Positions 1-9,037 are shown, counted from the first letter of the stretch. The stretch: 64,000 nucleotides of DNA from Cylindrospermopsis curvispora GIHE-G1 (GCF_014489415.1 NZ_CP060822.1:248001-312000), one strand, 5' to 3'. Notes: generated by a model from the letters alone, not told the origin. Made by a program: numbers and translations.

Positions 1-678
1 TACAGGGATATAGGAATTACCATTAATTAATATTCCTTGTTCACCATAGTTTTGCCCATTAATATTAATGTTAATTGCCAGATAATTGGCATCTACAGGG
101 GTCCCAGGTTTAGGATCAATGATTTGACTCCAACCAACTAATCCATCAACAATTCCTAGGGCAAAATCCCGACGACGAGTTTGTAATAAATTCCGGTCTT
201 CTGGACTGGTGATAAACCCCACCTGCATCAGTAATGCAGGAAGATTGGTTTGACGACAAAATTGTAAACTCCCCAAACCACTATCCGTATCTGGTCTCAC
301 TCCCCGACTGGGCAGTTGATTGACGCGACGCAACAAACCTGTTAACAGTATTTCTGCATTTTGTTTCCGCTCGGTGTTGTTAGCAATATAAAACACTCCC
401 GCACCTCTGACTGTGGGGTTATTAGCACCATCAGTGTGAATTTCCAGCGCCACATCACCAGCACGACTACGAGAATTAATCCAAGAGATGGTTTGGACAG
501 CACTTAAATCATCGGGAACAGATAAAACTTCTAAGTTACGACCTCGCAGTTCTGTAACAATTAGGTCTCGTAACAGAATCATTTCTCCGGATTCTGTTGT
601 ACCCCCAGCTATAGATCCCGGGTCAATTTTGCCATTTTCTTTACCCCCATGTGCAGCGGAAATGAAAATACGTCCCAT
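1..678 (-). CDS. N-acetylmuramoyl-L-alanine amidase (Amidase_3), C-terminus cut by window edge
   Basis: Zinc amidase that cleaves the bond between N-acetylmuramic acid and the stem peptide of peptidoglycan; it would act in the periplasm or cell wall. Reading leftward from the ATG at 678 gives an N-terminus MGRIFISAAHGGKENG, then TTESGEMILLRD, then EIHTDGA. The first His, the Glu of the E-M block and the later His fit the zinc ligands of the Amidase_3 family. The frame is open for 226 codons to the window edge, so the C-terminus is missing. The last visible residues (INGNSYIPV) resemble a copper-amine-oxidase-N-like fold often fused to such enzymes, which is a weak inference. No signal peptide is visible at this start. 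It is divergent from dnaG with 132 bp between them. Confidence 0.8.
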   Translation of the reverse strand, partial: MGRIFISAAHGGKENGKIDPGSIAGGTTESGEMILLRDLIVTELRGRNLEVLSVPDDLSAVQTISWINSRSRAGDVALEIHTDGANNPTVRGAGVFYIANNTERKQNAEILLTGLLRRVNQLPSRGVRPDTDSGLGSLQFCRQTNLPALLMQVGFITSPEDRNLLQTRRRDFALGIVDGLVGWSQIIDPKPGTPVDANYLAINININGQNYGEQGILINGNSYIPV

Positions 679-810
679 TTTGATGAATTCCTATGGTTAA
701 AAGGAAATTTTTTGAATTAAATTTTACTCCAGTAATATGCGATTCTGGCAATCCCATTCTACTAATTTTAATGGTACTATGAACTTGTGCGATAAATAGT
801 TCCTGAAGAA

Positions 811-2718
811 ATGCAAATCCCCCGTTTACACCCAGATACCGTGGAAGAGGTTAAACATCGTGCGGACATTGTGGATGTTATCTCAGATTATGTGGTTTTA
901 CGCAGACGAGGTAAGGATTTTGTCGGTTTATGTCCTTTTCATGAGGAGAAAACCCCCAGTTTTACCGTCAGTCCTACTAAGCAAATATACTATTGCTTCG
1001 GTTGTCAGGCTTCCGGGAATGCTATTAAGTTTATCATGGACTTGAATAAGAGACAGTTTGCAGAAGTGGTTCTGGACTTGGCGAAACGCTATCAAGTGCC
1101 TGTGAAAACTTTAGCACCCGAACAAAGACAGGAATTACAACGTCAGTTATCTTTACGGGAGCAATTATTTGAGGTTTTAGCGTCTACGAGTCAATTTTAT
1201 CAACACGTTCTAAGACAGGATATAGGTCAACAAGCACTACAATATTTACAAGGAAAACGGTTTTTAAAAACAGAGACTGTGGAAAAGTTTGCCTTGGGTT
1301 ATGCTCCTCCAGGTTGGGAAACTTTATATCATTATCTGGTGGAAAATAAAAATTACCCCGCCCACCTGGTAGAAAAAGCTGGTTTGATTAAACCAAGAAA
1401 GGAAGGTGGTGGTTATTATGATGTATTTCGTAATAGGTTGATGATTCCCATTCGTGATGTTCAAGGTAGGGTGATTGCTTTTGGTGGTAGAACTTTGACT
1501 GATGAACAACCAAAATATTTGAATTCTCCCGAAACAGAATTATTTGATAAGAGTAAAACCCTATTTGCTTTGGATCTGGCTAAAGATGCTATTTCTAAAT
1601 TGGATCAGGCGGTGGTTGTAGAGGGATATTTTGATGCGATCGCCCTCCATGCCAAAGGAATTAATAATGTGGTAGCTTCTTTGGGTACGGCGTTGAGTTT
1701 AGAACAGGTAAGATTATTATTGCGGTATAGTGAATCAAAACAATTAGTGCTAAATTTTGATGGAGATAAGGCAGGTATTAATGCCACAGAACGAGCAATT
1801 GGGGAAATCAGCAACTTGGCATATAAGGGTGAGGTACAGTTAAAAATCTTGCATATTCCTGATGGTAAGGATGCGGATGAATACTTAAAAAATCACTCGG
1901 TAACAGACTATGGGCAATTATTAGTTGACGCCCCCCTGTGGTTAGACTGGCAAATTGCACAAGTTATTCAAGGTCGAGATTTAAAACAACCTACGGATTT
2001 TCAATTGGTGAGTAGGGAGTTTGTTAAGCTATTGCAAAAAATTTTAAATAGTGATACTTTGAATTATTATATCTCCCACTGTGCGGAAATCCTCAGTTTA
2101 GGAGATAGTAGATTAATACCCCTGAGAGTGGAAAATCTCATTACTCAGGTTACACCCACTGCAATTTTACGCCCCACCCCAAATTCTACAATATGGTCAA
2201 AAACATCCCCCATATCCCATCCTCAACCCAGTCTGTTGGAGCAAGCTGAAGGATTATTATTAAGAATCTTTCTCCATTGTCCTCAAGAGCGTCAAGTAAT
2301 CATCGAAACCTTGGGATCCAGTAATTTGGAATTTAGTGTTTCCCATCATCGTTTTTTATGGGAAAAAAGTTTGCAGTTCCCTTCACAAACCCTAGATTTA
2401 ATTTCTCAATTACAGAACCTCTATTTGGAAACACAAAATGATCTAGGTCCGGTTCAGCATATATTCCAACTGAATGAGAAGAATAAACAAGAAATATTAC
2501 TACGCACAAATCAACTAGTACAAGCTGCGATCGCCTGTATGGAAAAAGTATTTAGGGAAAATCGCTATCGTCACTTTTTAGAACTTTGGCAAAAAACAGA
2601 TCCCAACACGGATCCAGATCAGTATAATCTTTATGCCCAAACTATATATGCTGACAAGATGCGAATACAAGAATTAAGCAAGCAACGTCAATTATCCATA
2701 GCAGACCTAATTGATTAA
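811..2718 (+). CDS. dnaG: DNA primase DnaG
   Basis: Makes the RNA primers for replication together with DnaB helicase. The order is an N-terminal CHC2 zinc finger (Cys41, His44, Cys62, Cys65), the primase core, then a Toprim domain with EGYFD at 271-275 and FDGDKAG at 316-322 (the metal-binding acidic residues are present), and a variable C-terminal DnaB-interaction region. The length of 635 aa is normal for cyanobacterial DnaG. The ATG at 811 follows a purine-rich stretch (CTGAAGAA). It stands alone, divergent from the amidase and convergent with ureG; a 12-bp palindrome at 2744-2776 lies between the two ends and may terminate both. Confidence 0.97.
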   Translation: MQIPRLHPDTVEEVKHRADIVDVISDYVVLRRRGKDFVGLCPFHEEKTPSFTVSPTKQIYYCFGCQASGNAIKFIMDLNKRQFAEVVLDLAKRYQVPVKTLAPEQRQELQRQLSLREQLFEVLASTSQFYQHVLRQDIGQQALQYLQGKRFLKTETVEKFALGYAPPGWETLYHYLVENKNYPAHLVEKAGLIKPRKEGGGYYDVFRNRLMIPIRDVQGRVIAFGGRTLTDEQPKYLNSPETELFDKSKTLFALDLAKDAISKLDQAVVVEGYFDAIALHAKGINNVVASLGTALSLEQVRLLLRYSESKQLVLNFDGDKAGINATERAIGEISNLAYKGEVQLKILHIPDGKDADEYLKNHSVTDYGQLLVDAPLWLDWQIAQVIQGRDLKQPTDFQLVSREFVKLLQKILNSDTLNYYISHCAEILSLGDSRLIPLRVENLITQVTPTAILRPTPNSTIWSKTSPISHPQPSLLEQAEGLLLRIFLHCPQERQVIIETLGSSNLEFSVSHHRFLWEKSLQFPSQTLDLISQLQNLYLETQNDLGPVQHIFQLNEKNKQEILLRTNQLVQAAIACMEKVFRENRYRHFLELWQKTDPNTDPDQYNLYAQTIYADKMRIQELSKQRQLSIADLID

Positions 2719-2743
2719 TAGATTCTACTCTGGGAAATTATTT

Positions 2744-2810
2744 GTAGGATGGGTTTTGTTCCTCAACCCATCCTACGTTCATCTTATATTTAATTCCACC
2801 CACCCACTTA
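2744..2810. repeat. Miniature dispersed repeat, copy A (hairpin plus tail)
   Basis: A perfect 12-bp inverted repeat (GTAGGATGGGTT at 2744-2755, its complement at 2765-2776) is followed by GTTCATCTTATATTTAATTC and ends CCCACCCACTTA at 2810. The same modules in the opposite orientation occur at 60919-61008, and a shortened form occurs at 4601-4652. On the minus strand the element begins TAAGTGGGTGGG, and that TAA is the stop codon of ureG. The left end of this copy is degenerate. The hairpin probably also works as a terminator between the convergent dnaG and ureG. Confidence 0.8.
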
Positions 2811-3404
2811 GCAGATCTTTGATATGATAAAATCAATTACATCTGTTAATCCCACTTGGGTTTTCAAGTTGGTCAAGATAAAAGGGCGATCGCCACGCAT
2901 TCTCTTGGTGTCTCGTTCCATAACATTTAGATCTGCACCAACGTAGGGAGCGAGATCAGTTTTGTTAATGACCAGTAAATCCGACTTAGTAATTCCCGGT
3001 CCACCCTTGCGGGGAATTTTATCCCCCGCAGCAACGTCTATAACATAAATGGTTAAATCCACCAGTTCCGGACTAAATGTAGCAGCTAGATTATCTCCCC
3101 CACTTTCTAAAAAGACCACATCTAGATCGGTAAACTTCTCTTCTAACTGTTCAATAGCTGCCAAATTCATAGAAGCATCCTCTCTAATCGCTGTGTGAGG
3201 ACATCCCCCCGTCTCCACCCCCAAAATACGATCCTTTTCTAATGCTTGAGAGCGAACTAAAAATTGTGCATCCTCTTGAGTATAAATATCGTTGGTAACA
3301 ACCGCTAATTTATAACTCTCTCTCAATGATTTACATAGTGCATCCACTAAAGCCGTCTTGCCAGAACCCACAGGTCCTGCTACTCCTACACGATAGGCAC
3401 TCAT
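2808..3404 (-). CDS. ureG: Urease accessory GTPase UreG
   Basis: SIMIBI-class GTPase that drives GTP-dependent nickel insertion into apo-urease with UreF, UreD/H and UreE, in the cytoplasm. The P-loop GPVGSGKT is at residues 10-17, a metal-related ESGGDNL segment follows, and NKTD gives guanine specificity. The length of 198 aa is typical. I place the start at the ATG at 3404 ([10 protein letters not shown]); an upstream TTG is possible but less likely. It is third in the minus-strand order ureE-ureF-ureG. Its stop codon TAA is the first three bases of a dispersed repeat. UreA, B, C and D are not in the window. Confidence 0.96.
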   Translation of the reverse strand: MSAYRVGVAGPVGSGKTALVDALCKSLRESYKLAVVTNDIYTQEDAQFLVRSQALEKDRILGVETGGCPHTAIREDASMNLAAIEQLEEKFTDLDVVFLESGGDNLAATFSPELVDLTIYVIDVAAGDKIPRKGGPGITKSDLLVINKTDLAPYVGADLNVMERDTKRMRGDRPFILTNLKTQVGLTDVIDFIISKIC

Positions 3405-3448
3405 AAGCAATAATTAGTTATTATTAATGTTAATGTTTATCAACTATT

Positions 3449-4138
3449 CTAACTTCTGAATAGTCTTGTGTACTGAGTTTCGTGTTGCATACTAGCTAAA
3501 GATAAACCCCAACTACAACAACTGAGATGATCATCTTCCAGGGAGAGAATTTCCTCCACTGTTGTATCTAATAGTCCCTGTAACTCCCACAACAATTCTT
3601 GACCACTGGTTTGACCTAAGGGAATGAGTTTTATGCCTGCTGTAATTAAATTACTCACCCAGCTATGTAAATATGCCAACAACGCTACCCGAGTATCAAT
3701 TTGCCAGTGTCCACAGCCAATACCAAAGGCGATCGCATAGTTACAAGGATAACCAACCGTATTGGATATGGATGTAATTGGGGGTGATAACTTGCCCAAT
3801 AATTGTAAGAGAGATCTTCCCATTTGCCAACTAGCAGCGCGCAGTTCTTGTGTATCTCTAAAAGCAGACAACCAAGAGTTCCATTTTTTCAACCCTTCTA
3901 AATCTTCCAAAGTAGTGGCTTGTATGGTTCTAATCATAACTGCACCATCAATACGAATTGAGCCGTAGCGCAATTCGGAATCTAACCAATTTTTCAGTCC
4001 AACCCTGTCGTGAATAGTCCTATTTTCCACGAGCACTTCTAATCCCTCAGAATAGCTATAAGCACCCACAGGTAAAGAGGGACTGGCTAGTTGTAAAATA
4101 GACAAAAAACGACTATTCGTGAGAGTGATGGTCTCCAT
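3449..4138 (-). CDS. ureF: Urease accessory protein UreF
   Basis: All-helical chaperone that recruits UreG to the UreD-urease complex and gates GTP hydrolysis during nickel loading. The family hallmark near the N-terminus is visible (SPSLPVGAYSYSEGLE), as is the segment around GRSLLQLL. At 229 aa it has family length. It overlaps the 3' end of ureE by 26 bp, so the two are translationally linked. The next gene is ureG, 44 bp downstream. Confidence 0.95.
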   Translation of the reverse strand: METITLTNSRFLSILQLASPSLPVGAYSYSEGLEVLVENRTIHDRVGLKNWLDSELRYGSIRIDGAVMIRTIQATTLEDLEGLKKWNSWLSAFRDTQELRAASWQMGRSLLQLLGKLSPPITSISNTVGYPCNYAIAFGIGCGHWQIDTRVALLAYLHSWVSNLITAGIKLIPLGQTSGQELLWELQGLLDTTVEEILSLEDDHLSCCSWGLSLASMQHETQYTRLFRS

Positions 4139-4559
4139 AAGCTCCTAGTTCGGGGTAAAAAGGTGCCACTTCTTCTGTCACCTCCAACTGCAATTTTTGC
4201 AGCATCGATTGTAGCACTAAATCGGGAGACAAGCGCAAATAATCAGTAGTAAGTTCCACTGGTACATGACGATTGCCCAGGTGATAAGCTGCTCGTAGTA
4301 ATTGTATAGGGGTTGTGCCAACCACTGTCAAAACAGGTTCGGGTTTGGCAACAATTTTTATCCAAGTTGTTTCACTTTCATCTGCGAGCATATCTCCATG
4401 ATGAAGAACCTTCCCGCGAGATAAACGCCAACATATTTCCTGATGGTTTTCTAATATTAAGCGATAACGACTGCGCCTGCGTTCCTCAGCAGTAAGGGGT
4501 AAAACTAAGTCAAAAGCAGTGTGACCATGGTCGCTTTTCAGTTTTGTTAATATCAACAT
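4113..4559 (-). CDS. ureE: Urease accessory nickel chaperone UreE
   Basis: Dimeric nickel-binding metallochaperone that delivers Ni2+ to the UreG-UreF-UreD complex. The protein has 148 aa with the usual N-terminal fold (LTAEERRRSRYRLILE) and a C-terminal metal-binding domain with GNRHVPVELT, in which the conserved His is present. The tail is only modestly His-rich (YGDHHSHE), shorter than the His-rich tails of some bacterial UreE proteins. It is first in the ureE-F-G operon and its end overlaps ureF. Confidence 0.94.
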   Translation of the reverse strand: MLILTKLKSDHGHTAFDLVLPLTAEERRRSRYRLILENHQEICWRLSRGKVLHHGDMLADESETTWIKIVAKPEPVLTVVGTTPIQLLRAAYHLGNRHVPVELTTDYLRLSPDLVLQSMLQKLQLEVTEEVAPFYPELGAYGDHHSHE

Positions 4560-4600
4560 GGCAAGCTGGAATAAGATTCACCACAAGTTTGAAAACCATA

Positions 4601-4652
4601 TAAGTAGGGAGGCACAATGTTCATCTTATATTTAATTCTACCCACCCACTTA
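4601..4652. repeat. Miniature dispersed repeat, copy B (hairpin deleted)
   Basis: This 52-bp element starts TAAGTAGGGAGG and ends CCCACCCACTTA, so its termini are imperfect inverted repeats. It has the outer modules of the element at 60919-61008 in reverse orientation, but the central GGATGGGTT palindrome is cleanly absent. It lies in the noncoding gap between the start of ureE and tRNA-Ser. Confidence 0.75.
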
Positions 4653-4673
4653 CGCCTATTCAGAATTAAGAGA

Positions 4674-4760
4674 CGGAGAGGGAGGGATTCGAACCCTCGT
4701 TGAAGTTTCCTCCAAACAGCATTTCCAGTGCTGCGCCTTCAACCACTCGGCCACCTCTCC
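4674..4760 (-). tRNA. tRNA-Ser (anticodon GGA)
   Basis: The reverse strand folds as a class II tRNA. The acceptor stem is GGAGAGG with CCTCTCC and discriminator G, the anticodon loop CTGGAAA sits in a CAGCA/TGCTG stem, there is a long variable arm, and the T arm is GAGGG-TTCGAAT-CCCTC. It is 87 nt long with no encoded CCA. Confidence 0.97.
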
Positions 4761-4893
4761 AGTAGGTCATGAGTTATAACTATAAACTAAGATCTTAAAA
4801 AATGCAATGGTTAAATCAAAAAATTTTTGCCATTTTTGCCAGGTATGTTTTTTACAATAGGGTGGTTATATATTTTTCCAACTCCGACGAAAC

Positions 4894-5262
4894 ATGACTC
4901 AAACCCACACAATTACAGTTCATAATCGCCAAACTGGCCTATCCCATAGGGTGCAAGTTCCCCATGATCGTTACATTCTCCACTCCGCAGAAAACAATGG
5001 TGTGGAATTGCCCTTTTCTTGTCGCAATGGGGCTTGTACCACCTGTGCTGTGAGAGTTTTATCCGGGGAAATTTACCAACCCGAAGCTATTGGTTTATCT
5101 CCAGAATTACGTCGTCAAGGTTACGCCTTGTTATGTGTAAGTTATGCTTGTTCCAACCTAGAGGTAGAAACTCAAGATGAGGATGAAGTTTATGAACTTC
5201 AATTCGGGCGATTTTTTGGCAAAGGTAAGGTAAGGGCTGGGTTCCCCTTGGAAGAAGACTAG
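4894..5262 (+). CDS. 2Fe-2S plant-type ferredoxin with C-terminal extension
   Basis: Soluble one-electron carrier. The cluster motif CRNGACTTC, followed later by LLCVSYAC, supplies the four cysteine ligands of a plant-type [2Fe-2S] ferredoxin. Residues 1-100 are the ferredoxin fold. About 20 extra residues follow (ELQFGRFFGKGKVRAGFPL), which photosynthetic PetF lacks, so this is one of the low-abundance ferredoxin paralogues with an unassigned partner. A nuclease lipoprotein gene follows after 10 bp. Confidence 0.88.
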   Translation: MTQTHTITVHNRQTGLSHRVQVPHDRYILHSAENNGVELPFSCRNGACTTCAVRVLSGEIYQPEAIGLSPELRRQGYALLCVSYACSNLEVETQDEDEVYELQFGRFFGKGKVRAGFPLEED

Positions 5263-5272
5263 AGGCAAATTA

Positions 5273-5914
5273 ATGAGGATTATAGAACTTTTCCTAGGGA
5301 ATGATAACAAAGTACCCAGGATGGCAATTAGGGGCAATTCCTGGAATTGTATAAGTTTGCTGCCAATTGTACTTTGTTGTTCACTAATGTTCCTCTTAGT
5401 AGGCTGTCAAAGCAAGGACAAAACCAAAGATAGTATAGTTCAAGCGAGAGTAGTAAGAGTAGTAAGCGGGCAAACCCTAGAAGTGGCAAAAATAGGAGAG
5501 CCAACAAATTCAGTCTCCTCCGTGCGACTAATTGGTTTAGACGCACCCGACCTGCGTCAGTACCCTTGGGGAGAAGATGCCAGAAAATTGTTAGAAAAGT
5601 TGATTCAAGATGCCAATAGTGATAATACTACCAATAATAATACCAATAGCGCCCAAATCACACTAGAGTTTGATTTACAAACCCAGGATAAATTTGGACG
5701 CAACCTAGCTTATGTTTGGAAGGATCAGGTGCTAGTGAACGAGCAGATCATCAAACAAGGGTATGCTCTATTTGCAGGAAGATCCCCTAATCACAAATAC
5801 GATTTACGCCTGGAAAATGCCCAACACTGGGCTAGACTCATGGGGGAAGGGATTTGGAATCCAGAAAACCCCTTACGTCTAACTCCCGGTCAATTTCGTC
5901 GGATCAACGGTTAG
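5273..5914 (+). CDS. Thermonuclease-family lipoprotein
   Basis: Staphylococcal-nuclease-like (TNase) domain protein, predicted to be a membrane-anchored or secreted nuclease. A hydrophobic segment ends in the lipobox LLVGC (Cys45 counted from 5273). The SNase-like body includes VRVVSGQTLEV, RLIGLDAPDLRQ, and DKFGRNLAYVW, with Arg and Asp residues in the usual places. A stretch of Asn and Thr (TTNNNTN) interrupts the domain. The ATG at 5273 has AGAGG upstream. The ATG at 5321 would give a more standard 29-residue signal peptide, so the start is uncertain. It directly follows the ferredoxin gene. Confidence 0.8.
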   Translation: MRIIELFLGNDNKVPRMAIRGNSWNCISLLPIVLCCSLMFLLVGCQSKDKTKDSIVQARVVRVVSGQTLEVAKIGEPTNSVSSVRLIGLDAPDLRQYPWGEDARKLLEKLIQDANSDNTTNNNTNSAQITLEFDLQTQDKFGRNLAYVWKDQVLVNEQIIKQGYALFAGRSPNHKYDLRLENAQHWARLMGEGIWNPENPLRLTPGQFRRING

Positions 5915-5942
5915 GTTCCCGCTTTTTTATTTGCCATTGGCC

Positions 5943-6746
5943 ATGGAGATGACGAATTTACAAGTTTTTCTAGACATTGCTACGGAAGCAGCCCTAGCTG
6001 CTGGTGTGATTTTACAAGACTATTTAGGGAAGGTAGAAGATGCAATTAGTGAAAAAGGTAGACCGGGTGATTTAGTCACTGCTGCTGATCAAACCGCTGA
6101 AAAAGCAATTCTGGCAGTGATTAATCGTCACTTTCCCGAACACCGTATCTTAGCTGAAGAATCAGGAAAACTGGGAAATCAAACCAGTCAGTATCTTTGG
6201 GTAATTGATCCCCTGGATGGCACCACTAACTATGCCCATCAATATCCCTGTTTTTCTACTTCCATTGGATTGCTAGTGGAGGGAGAGCCAAAAGTAGGTG
6301 TGATTTACGATCCCCTCCGGGAGGAACTATTTCAAGCTGCTGCTGGTCTAGGTGCAACACGTAACCGTCGTCCCATTAAGGTCTCCACCACCACAGAATT
6401 GGGCAAAAGTCTCCTAACTACGGGTTTTGCCTATGATAGAAGAGAAACAAGTGATACTAACTATCCAGAATTTTGCCACTTTACCCATCGGACCCAAGGT
6501 GTGAGACGGGGGGGATCCGCAGCCTTGGATTTAGCTTATGTTAGCTGCGGACGGGTGGATGGATATTGGGAAAGGGGTCTTGCTCCCTGGGATATGGGTG
6601 CTGGTATAATTTTAGTGCGGGAAGCAGGAGGTAAGGTTACCGCCTATAATGGTAGTGATTTAGAAATTGATTCTGGGAGGATCCTAGCTACTAATGGTTA
6701 TCTTCACCAGGTCATTAGTGATGAACTAATGCAGGTTAACCGCTAA
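5943..6746 (+). CDS. suhB: Inositol monophosphatase family protein
   Basis: Mg2+-dependent phosphatase of the inositol-monophosphatase/SuhB superfamily. It could hydrolyse inositol phosphate, or in cyanobacteria also histidinol phosphate or sugar phosphates. Metal motifs are visible: the LAEES glutamate, the block IDPLDGTTN, and the C-terminal APWDMGAG aspartate. The length of about 267 aa is normal. ATG codons at 5943 and 5949 are both plausible starts. hisZ follows after 43 bp; a histidinol-phosphatase role would fit that neighbour but is only inferred. Confidence 0.88.
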   Translation: MEMTNLQVFLDIATEAALAAGVILQDYLGKVEDAISEKGRPGDLVTAADQTAEKAILAVINRHFPEHRILAEESGKLGNQTSQYLWVIDPLDGTTNYAHQYPCFSTSIGLLVEGEPKVGVIYDPLREELFQAAAGLGATRNRRPIKVSTTTELGKSLLTTGFAYDRRETSDTNYPEFCHFTHRTQGVRRGGSAALDLAYVSCGRVDGYWERGLAPWDMGAGIILVREAGGKVTAYNGSDLEIDSGRILATNGYLHQVISDELMQVNR

Positions 6747-6789
6747 TTTGGATTTGGTTTAGTTATTTGTTTGGTGGGAAGAAAAAATC

Positions 6790-8001
6790 ATGGTGTATCA
6801 ACCAGCAGCGGGAGCTAGAGATTTATTACCCTTAGATGTGGCTCAAAAACGCTGGATTGAAGATAGGTTACAACAGGTTTTTCATCGTTGGGGATATCAC
6901 AGGATTATCACCTCAACTTTGGAGCGTATGGATACTCTCATGGCCGGAGAGGCTATTGATCGCCATAAAGTTATACAGTTACAAACCGGTCAAGATGAAG
7001 AATTGGGTTTACGTCCCGAATTGACTGCTTCTATTGCTCGGACCGTGGTTACCCGTATGGCCATGGCTAATTATCCCCAGCGATTATATTACAATGCCAA
7101 TGTGTTTCGTCGTAATTGGGAAAAACGACACAATCGTCAGCAGGAATATTATCAAGCAGGTGTAGAACTGTTAGGTGCTGAAGGTTTATTGGCTAATGCA
7201 GAAGTGTTACTTTTAGCCTCTAACTGTTTGACAGCTCTAGGGTTAAACCAATGGCATTTAATTTTGGGTGAAGCAGGAATTACTAAGTCCCTACTCAATG
7301 CTTTCCCCCCAGAAATGAGAAGCCAGGTGAGAATGGCGATCGCCAATTTAGATAGGGTAGCCATAGATACTTTACCCCTGGGTGAGGATCTACATAAACA
7401 GGCGAAAATCATGATGGATTTACGGGGAAAAAGTGGGGAGGTGTTGCAAAAAGTCAGTAATTTCCCTTTAGATTCCAGTCAGCAAGCAGCGGTCAACCAT
7501 CTGAAATCCCTGGTGGAATTATTAGAAGCGGAAGGGAAATTTTCTCTCATTCTTGATCTGAGTCTCATTCAAACCATTGATTATTACACGGGAATTGTGT
7601 TTGAAGTGGTGGGTGACCTGAATGGTCAGGCCCAGGTTTTAGGACGGGGAGGTCGCTATGACCAACTGTTGGGTTTATATAATCCTCGAGGAGAAAATAT
7701 TCCTGGTATTGGGTTTGAATTGAGTATTGATGATTTATATCAAGTTTTATCCAGTACCCAACAATTACCCCAAACTATTCCTTCCAGTAATTGGTTAGTA
7801 GTACCAGAAGGGGACAATGCTCAAGTTGCCACTTTTGCTTATGCACAAAAGTTACGAGATTCAGCCGATTTAATTAGGGTGGAAATGGAATTAGGAGGCA
7901 AAGATCCTCAAGGGGTTCGTGAATATGCCAAAGAACGCTCCATAGCCCAAATTGCCTGGATTAAATCCGATGGCACAGGCAGAATTGAAACCGTTAGTTG
8001 A
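6790..8001 (+). CDS. hisZ: ATP phosphoribosyltransferase regulatory subunit HisZ
   Basis: HisRS-like paralogue that forms a complex with short-form HisG at the first step of histidine biosynthesis. The class II synthetase-like core is present: LRPELTASIART resembles motif 2, and LGRGGRYDQL and GIGFELSIDDL match the HisRS family. The C-terminal tRNA-binding region is reduced. It has 403 aa, typical for cyanobacterial HisZ and shorter than most HisRS. The start at 6790 is ATG, preceded by GGTGGGAAG. The next gene, a small ferredoxin, starts 28 bp after the stop. Confidence 0.9.
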   Translation: MVYQPAAGARDLLPLDVAQKRWIEDRLQQVFHRWGYHRIITSTLERMDTLMAGEAIDRHKVIQLQTGQDEELGLRPELTASIARTVVTRMAMANYPQRLYYNANVFRRNWEKRHNRQQEYYQAGVELLGAEGLLANAEVLLLASNCLTALGLNQWHLILGEAGITKSLLNAFPPEMRSQVRMAIANLDRVAIDTLPLGEDLHKQAKIMMDLRGKSGEVLQKVSNFPLDSSQQAAVNHLKSLVELLEAEGKFSLILDLSLIQTIDYYTGIVFEVVGDLNGQAQVLGRGGRYDQLLGLYNPRGENIPGIGFELSIDDLYQVLSSTQQLPQTIPSSNWLVVPEGDNAQVATFAYAQKLRDSADLIRVEMELGGKDPQGVREYAKERSIAQIAWIKSDGTGRIETVS

Positions 8002-8029
8002 TGGAAAAATAATTAAGAGAGGAGAATCT

Positions 8030-8257
8030 ATGCCACATACAATAGTTACAGAAACTTGCGAAGGAGTTGCAGACTGTGTTACTGCTTGTCCAGTAGCGTG
8101 CATTCATGAAGGTCTAGGTAAGAATATGAAAGGTACAGATTGGTACTGGATAGACTTTACCACTTGTATTGATTGTGGTATATGTTTACAAGTTTGCCCA
8201 GTAGAAGGAGCAATAGTTCCCCAGGAACGACCTGAATTACAAAAAATACCACAATAA
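8030..8257 (+). CDS. Small dicluster ferredoxin (4Fe-4S/3Fe-4S type)
   Basis: 75-residue iron-sulfur protein. The second cluster motif is canonical (Cys47, Cys50, Cys53, Cys57; CIDCGIC..C). The first is spaced Cys10-x5-Cys16-x3-Cys20-x3-Cys24, which resembles the 7Fe ferredoxin arrangement rather than CxxCxxC. It could therefore hold a 3Fe-4S or a modified 4Fe-4S cluster. The start is the ATG at 8030 behind an excellent ribosome site (GAGAGGAGAATCT). An upstream in-frame extension that overlaps hisZ is not needed. It sits between hisZ and a transporter ATPase. Confidence 0.88.
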   Translation: MPHTIVTETCEGVADCVTACPVACIHEGLGKNMKGTDWYWIDFTTCIDCGICLQVCPVEGAIVPQERPELQKIPQ

Positions 8258-8266
8258 TAGGTGATA

Positions 8267-9037
8267 ATGATGATAAACAACCCGGAAAATAGTCCTAAAA
8301 ACAACTCCAGAAATAATTACCTACTAGAAGTAGAAAACGTCCACGCGGGGTACATTAAGGATGTGGATATTTTGCAAGGGATTAATTTTCGGGTTGGTTA
8401 TGGAGAGTTGGTCACTGTCATTGGTCCTAATGGTGCAGGGAAATCTACCTTGGCTAAAACCATTTTTGGACTCTTGACACCTCACACGGGTACCATCACC
8501 TTTGGGGGAGAAAAAATCAACGGGTTAAAATGTGATCAAATCGTTAAGAAGGGTATGTGTTATGTACCCCAAATAGCCAACGTTTTCCCCTCATTAACCA
8601 TAGAAGAAAATTTGGAAATGGGCGCTTTTGTCAGAAATATCCCCCTAAAACCCTTGAAAGATAAAATCTTCACCATGTTTCCCAGATTAGGCGATCGCCG
8701 TTTGCAACGTGCTGGAACTCTATCTGGTGGAGAAAGGCAAATGTTAGCTATGGGTAAAGCTTTAATGTTAGAACCGAGACTACTATTATTAGATGAACCG
8801 TCAGCAGCTTTATCTCCTATTTTAGTGACCCAGGTCTTTCAGCAGATTAAACAAATTAATCAGGGGGGAACAGCTATAGTTTTAGTAGAGCAAAATGCCC
8901 GGAAAGCACTAGAATTAGCCCATACAGGATATGTATTAGTCTCTGGAAAAGATGAGATCTCCGGATCAGGTCAGAAATTGCTCCAAGATCCCAAAGTGGG
9001 AGAATTATACCTGGGTGCAGGAGAGGTGAGGAGATAG
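8267..9037 (+). CDS. natE: Branched-chain/neutral amino acid ABC transporter ATPase (LivF/NatE type)
   Basis: ATP-binding subunit of a hydrophobic amino-acid importer. Walker A is GPNGAGKST, the signature is LSGGERQ, Walker B is LLLLDEPS, and the switch His is replaced by a Gln-rich LVEQNARKAL segment as in LivF. The length and HAGYIKDVDIL start match the LivF family. In cyanobacteria the Nat permease genes are scattered, and a LivM-type permease occurs in this window at 43025-44131, so NatE is the likely identity. ATG codons at 8267 and 8270 both follow AGGTG. Confidence 0.85.
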   Translation: MMINNPENSPKNNSRNNYLLEVENVHAGYIKDVDILQGINFRVGYGELVTVIGPNGAGKSTLAKTIFGLLTPHTGTITFGGEKINGLKCDQIVKKGMCYVPQIANVFPSLTIEENLEMGAFVRNIPLKPLKDKIFTMFPRLGDRRLQRAGTLSGGERQMLAMGKALMLEPRLLLLDEPSAALSPILVTQVFQQIKQINQGGTAIVLVEQNARKALELAHTGYVLVSGKDEISGSGQKLLQDPKVGELYLGAGEVRR

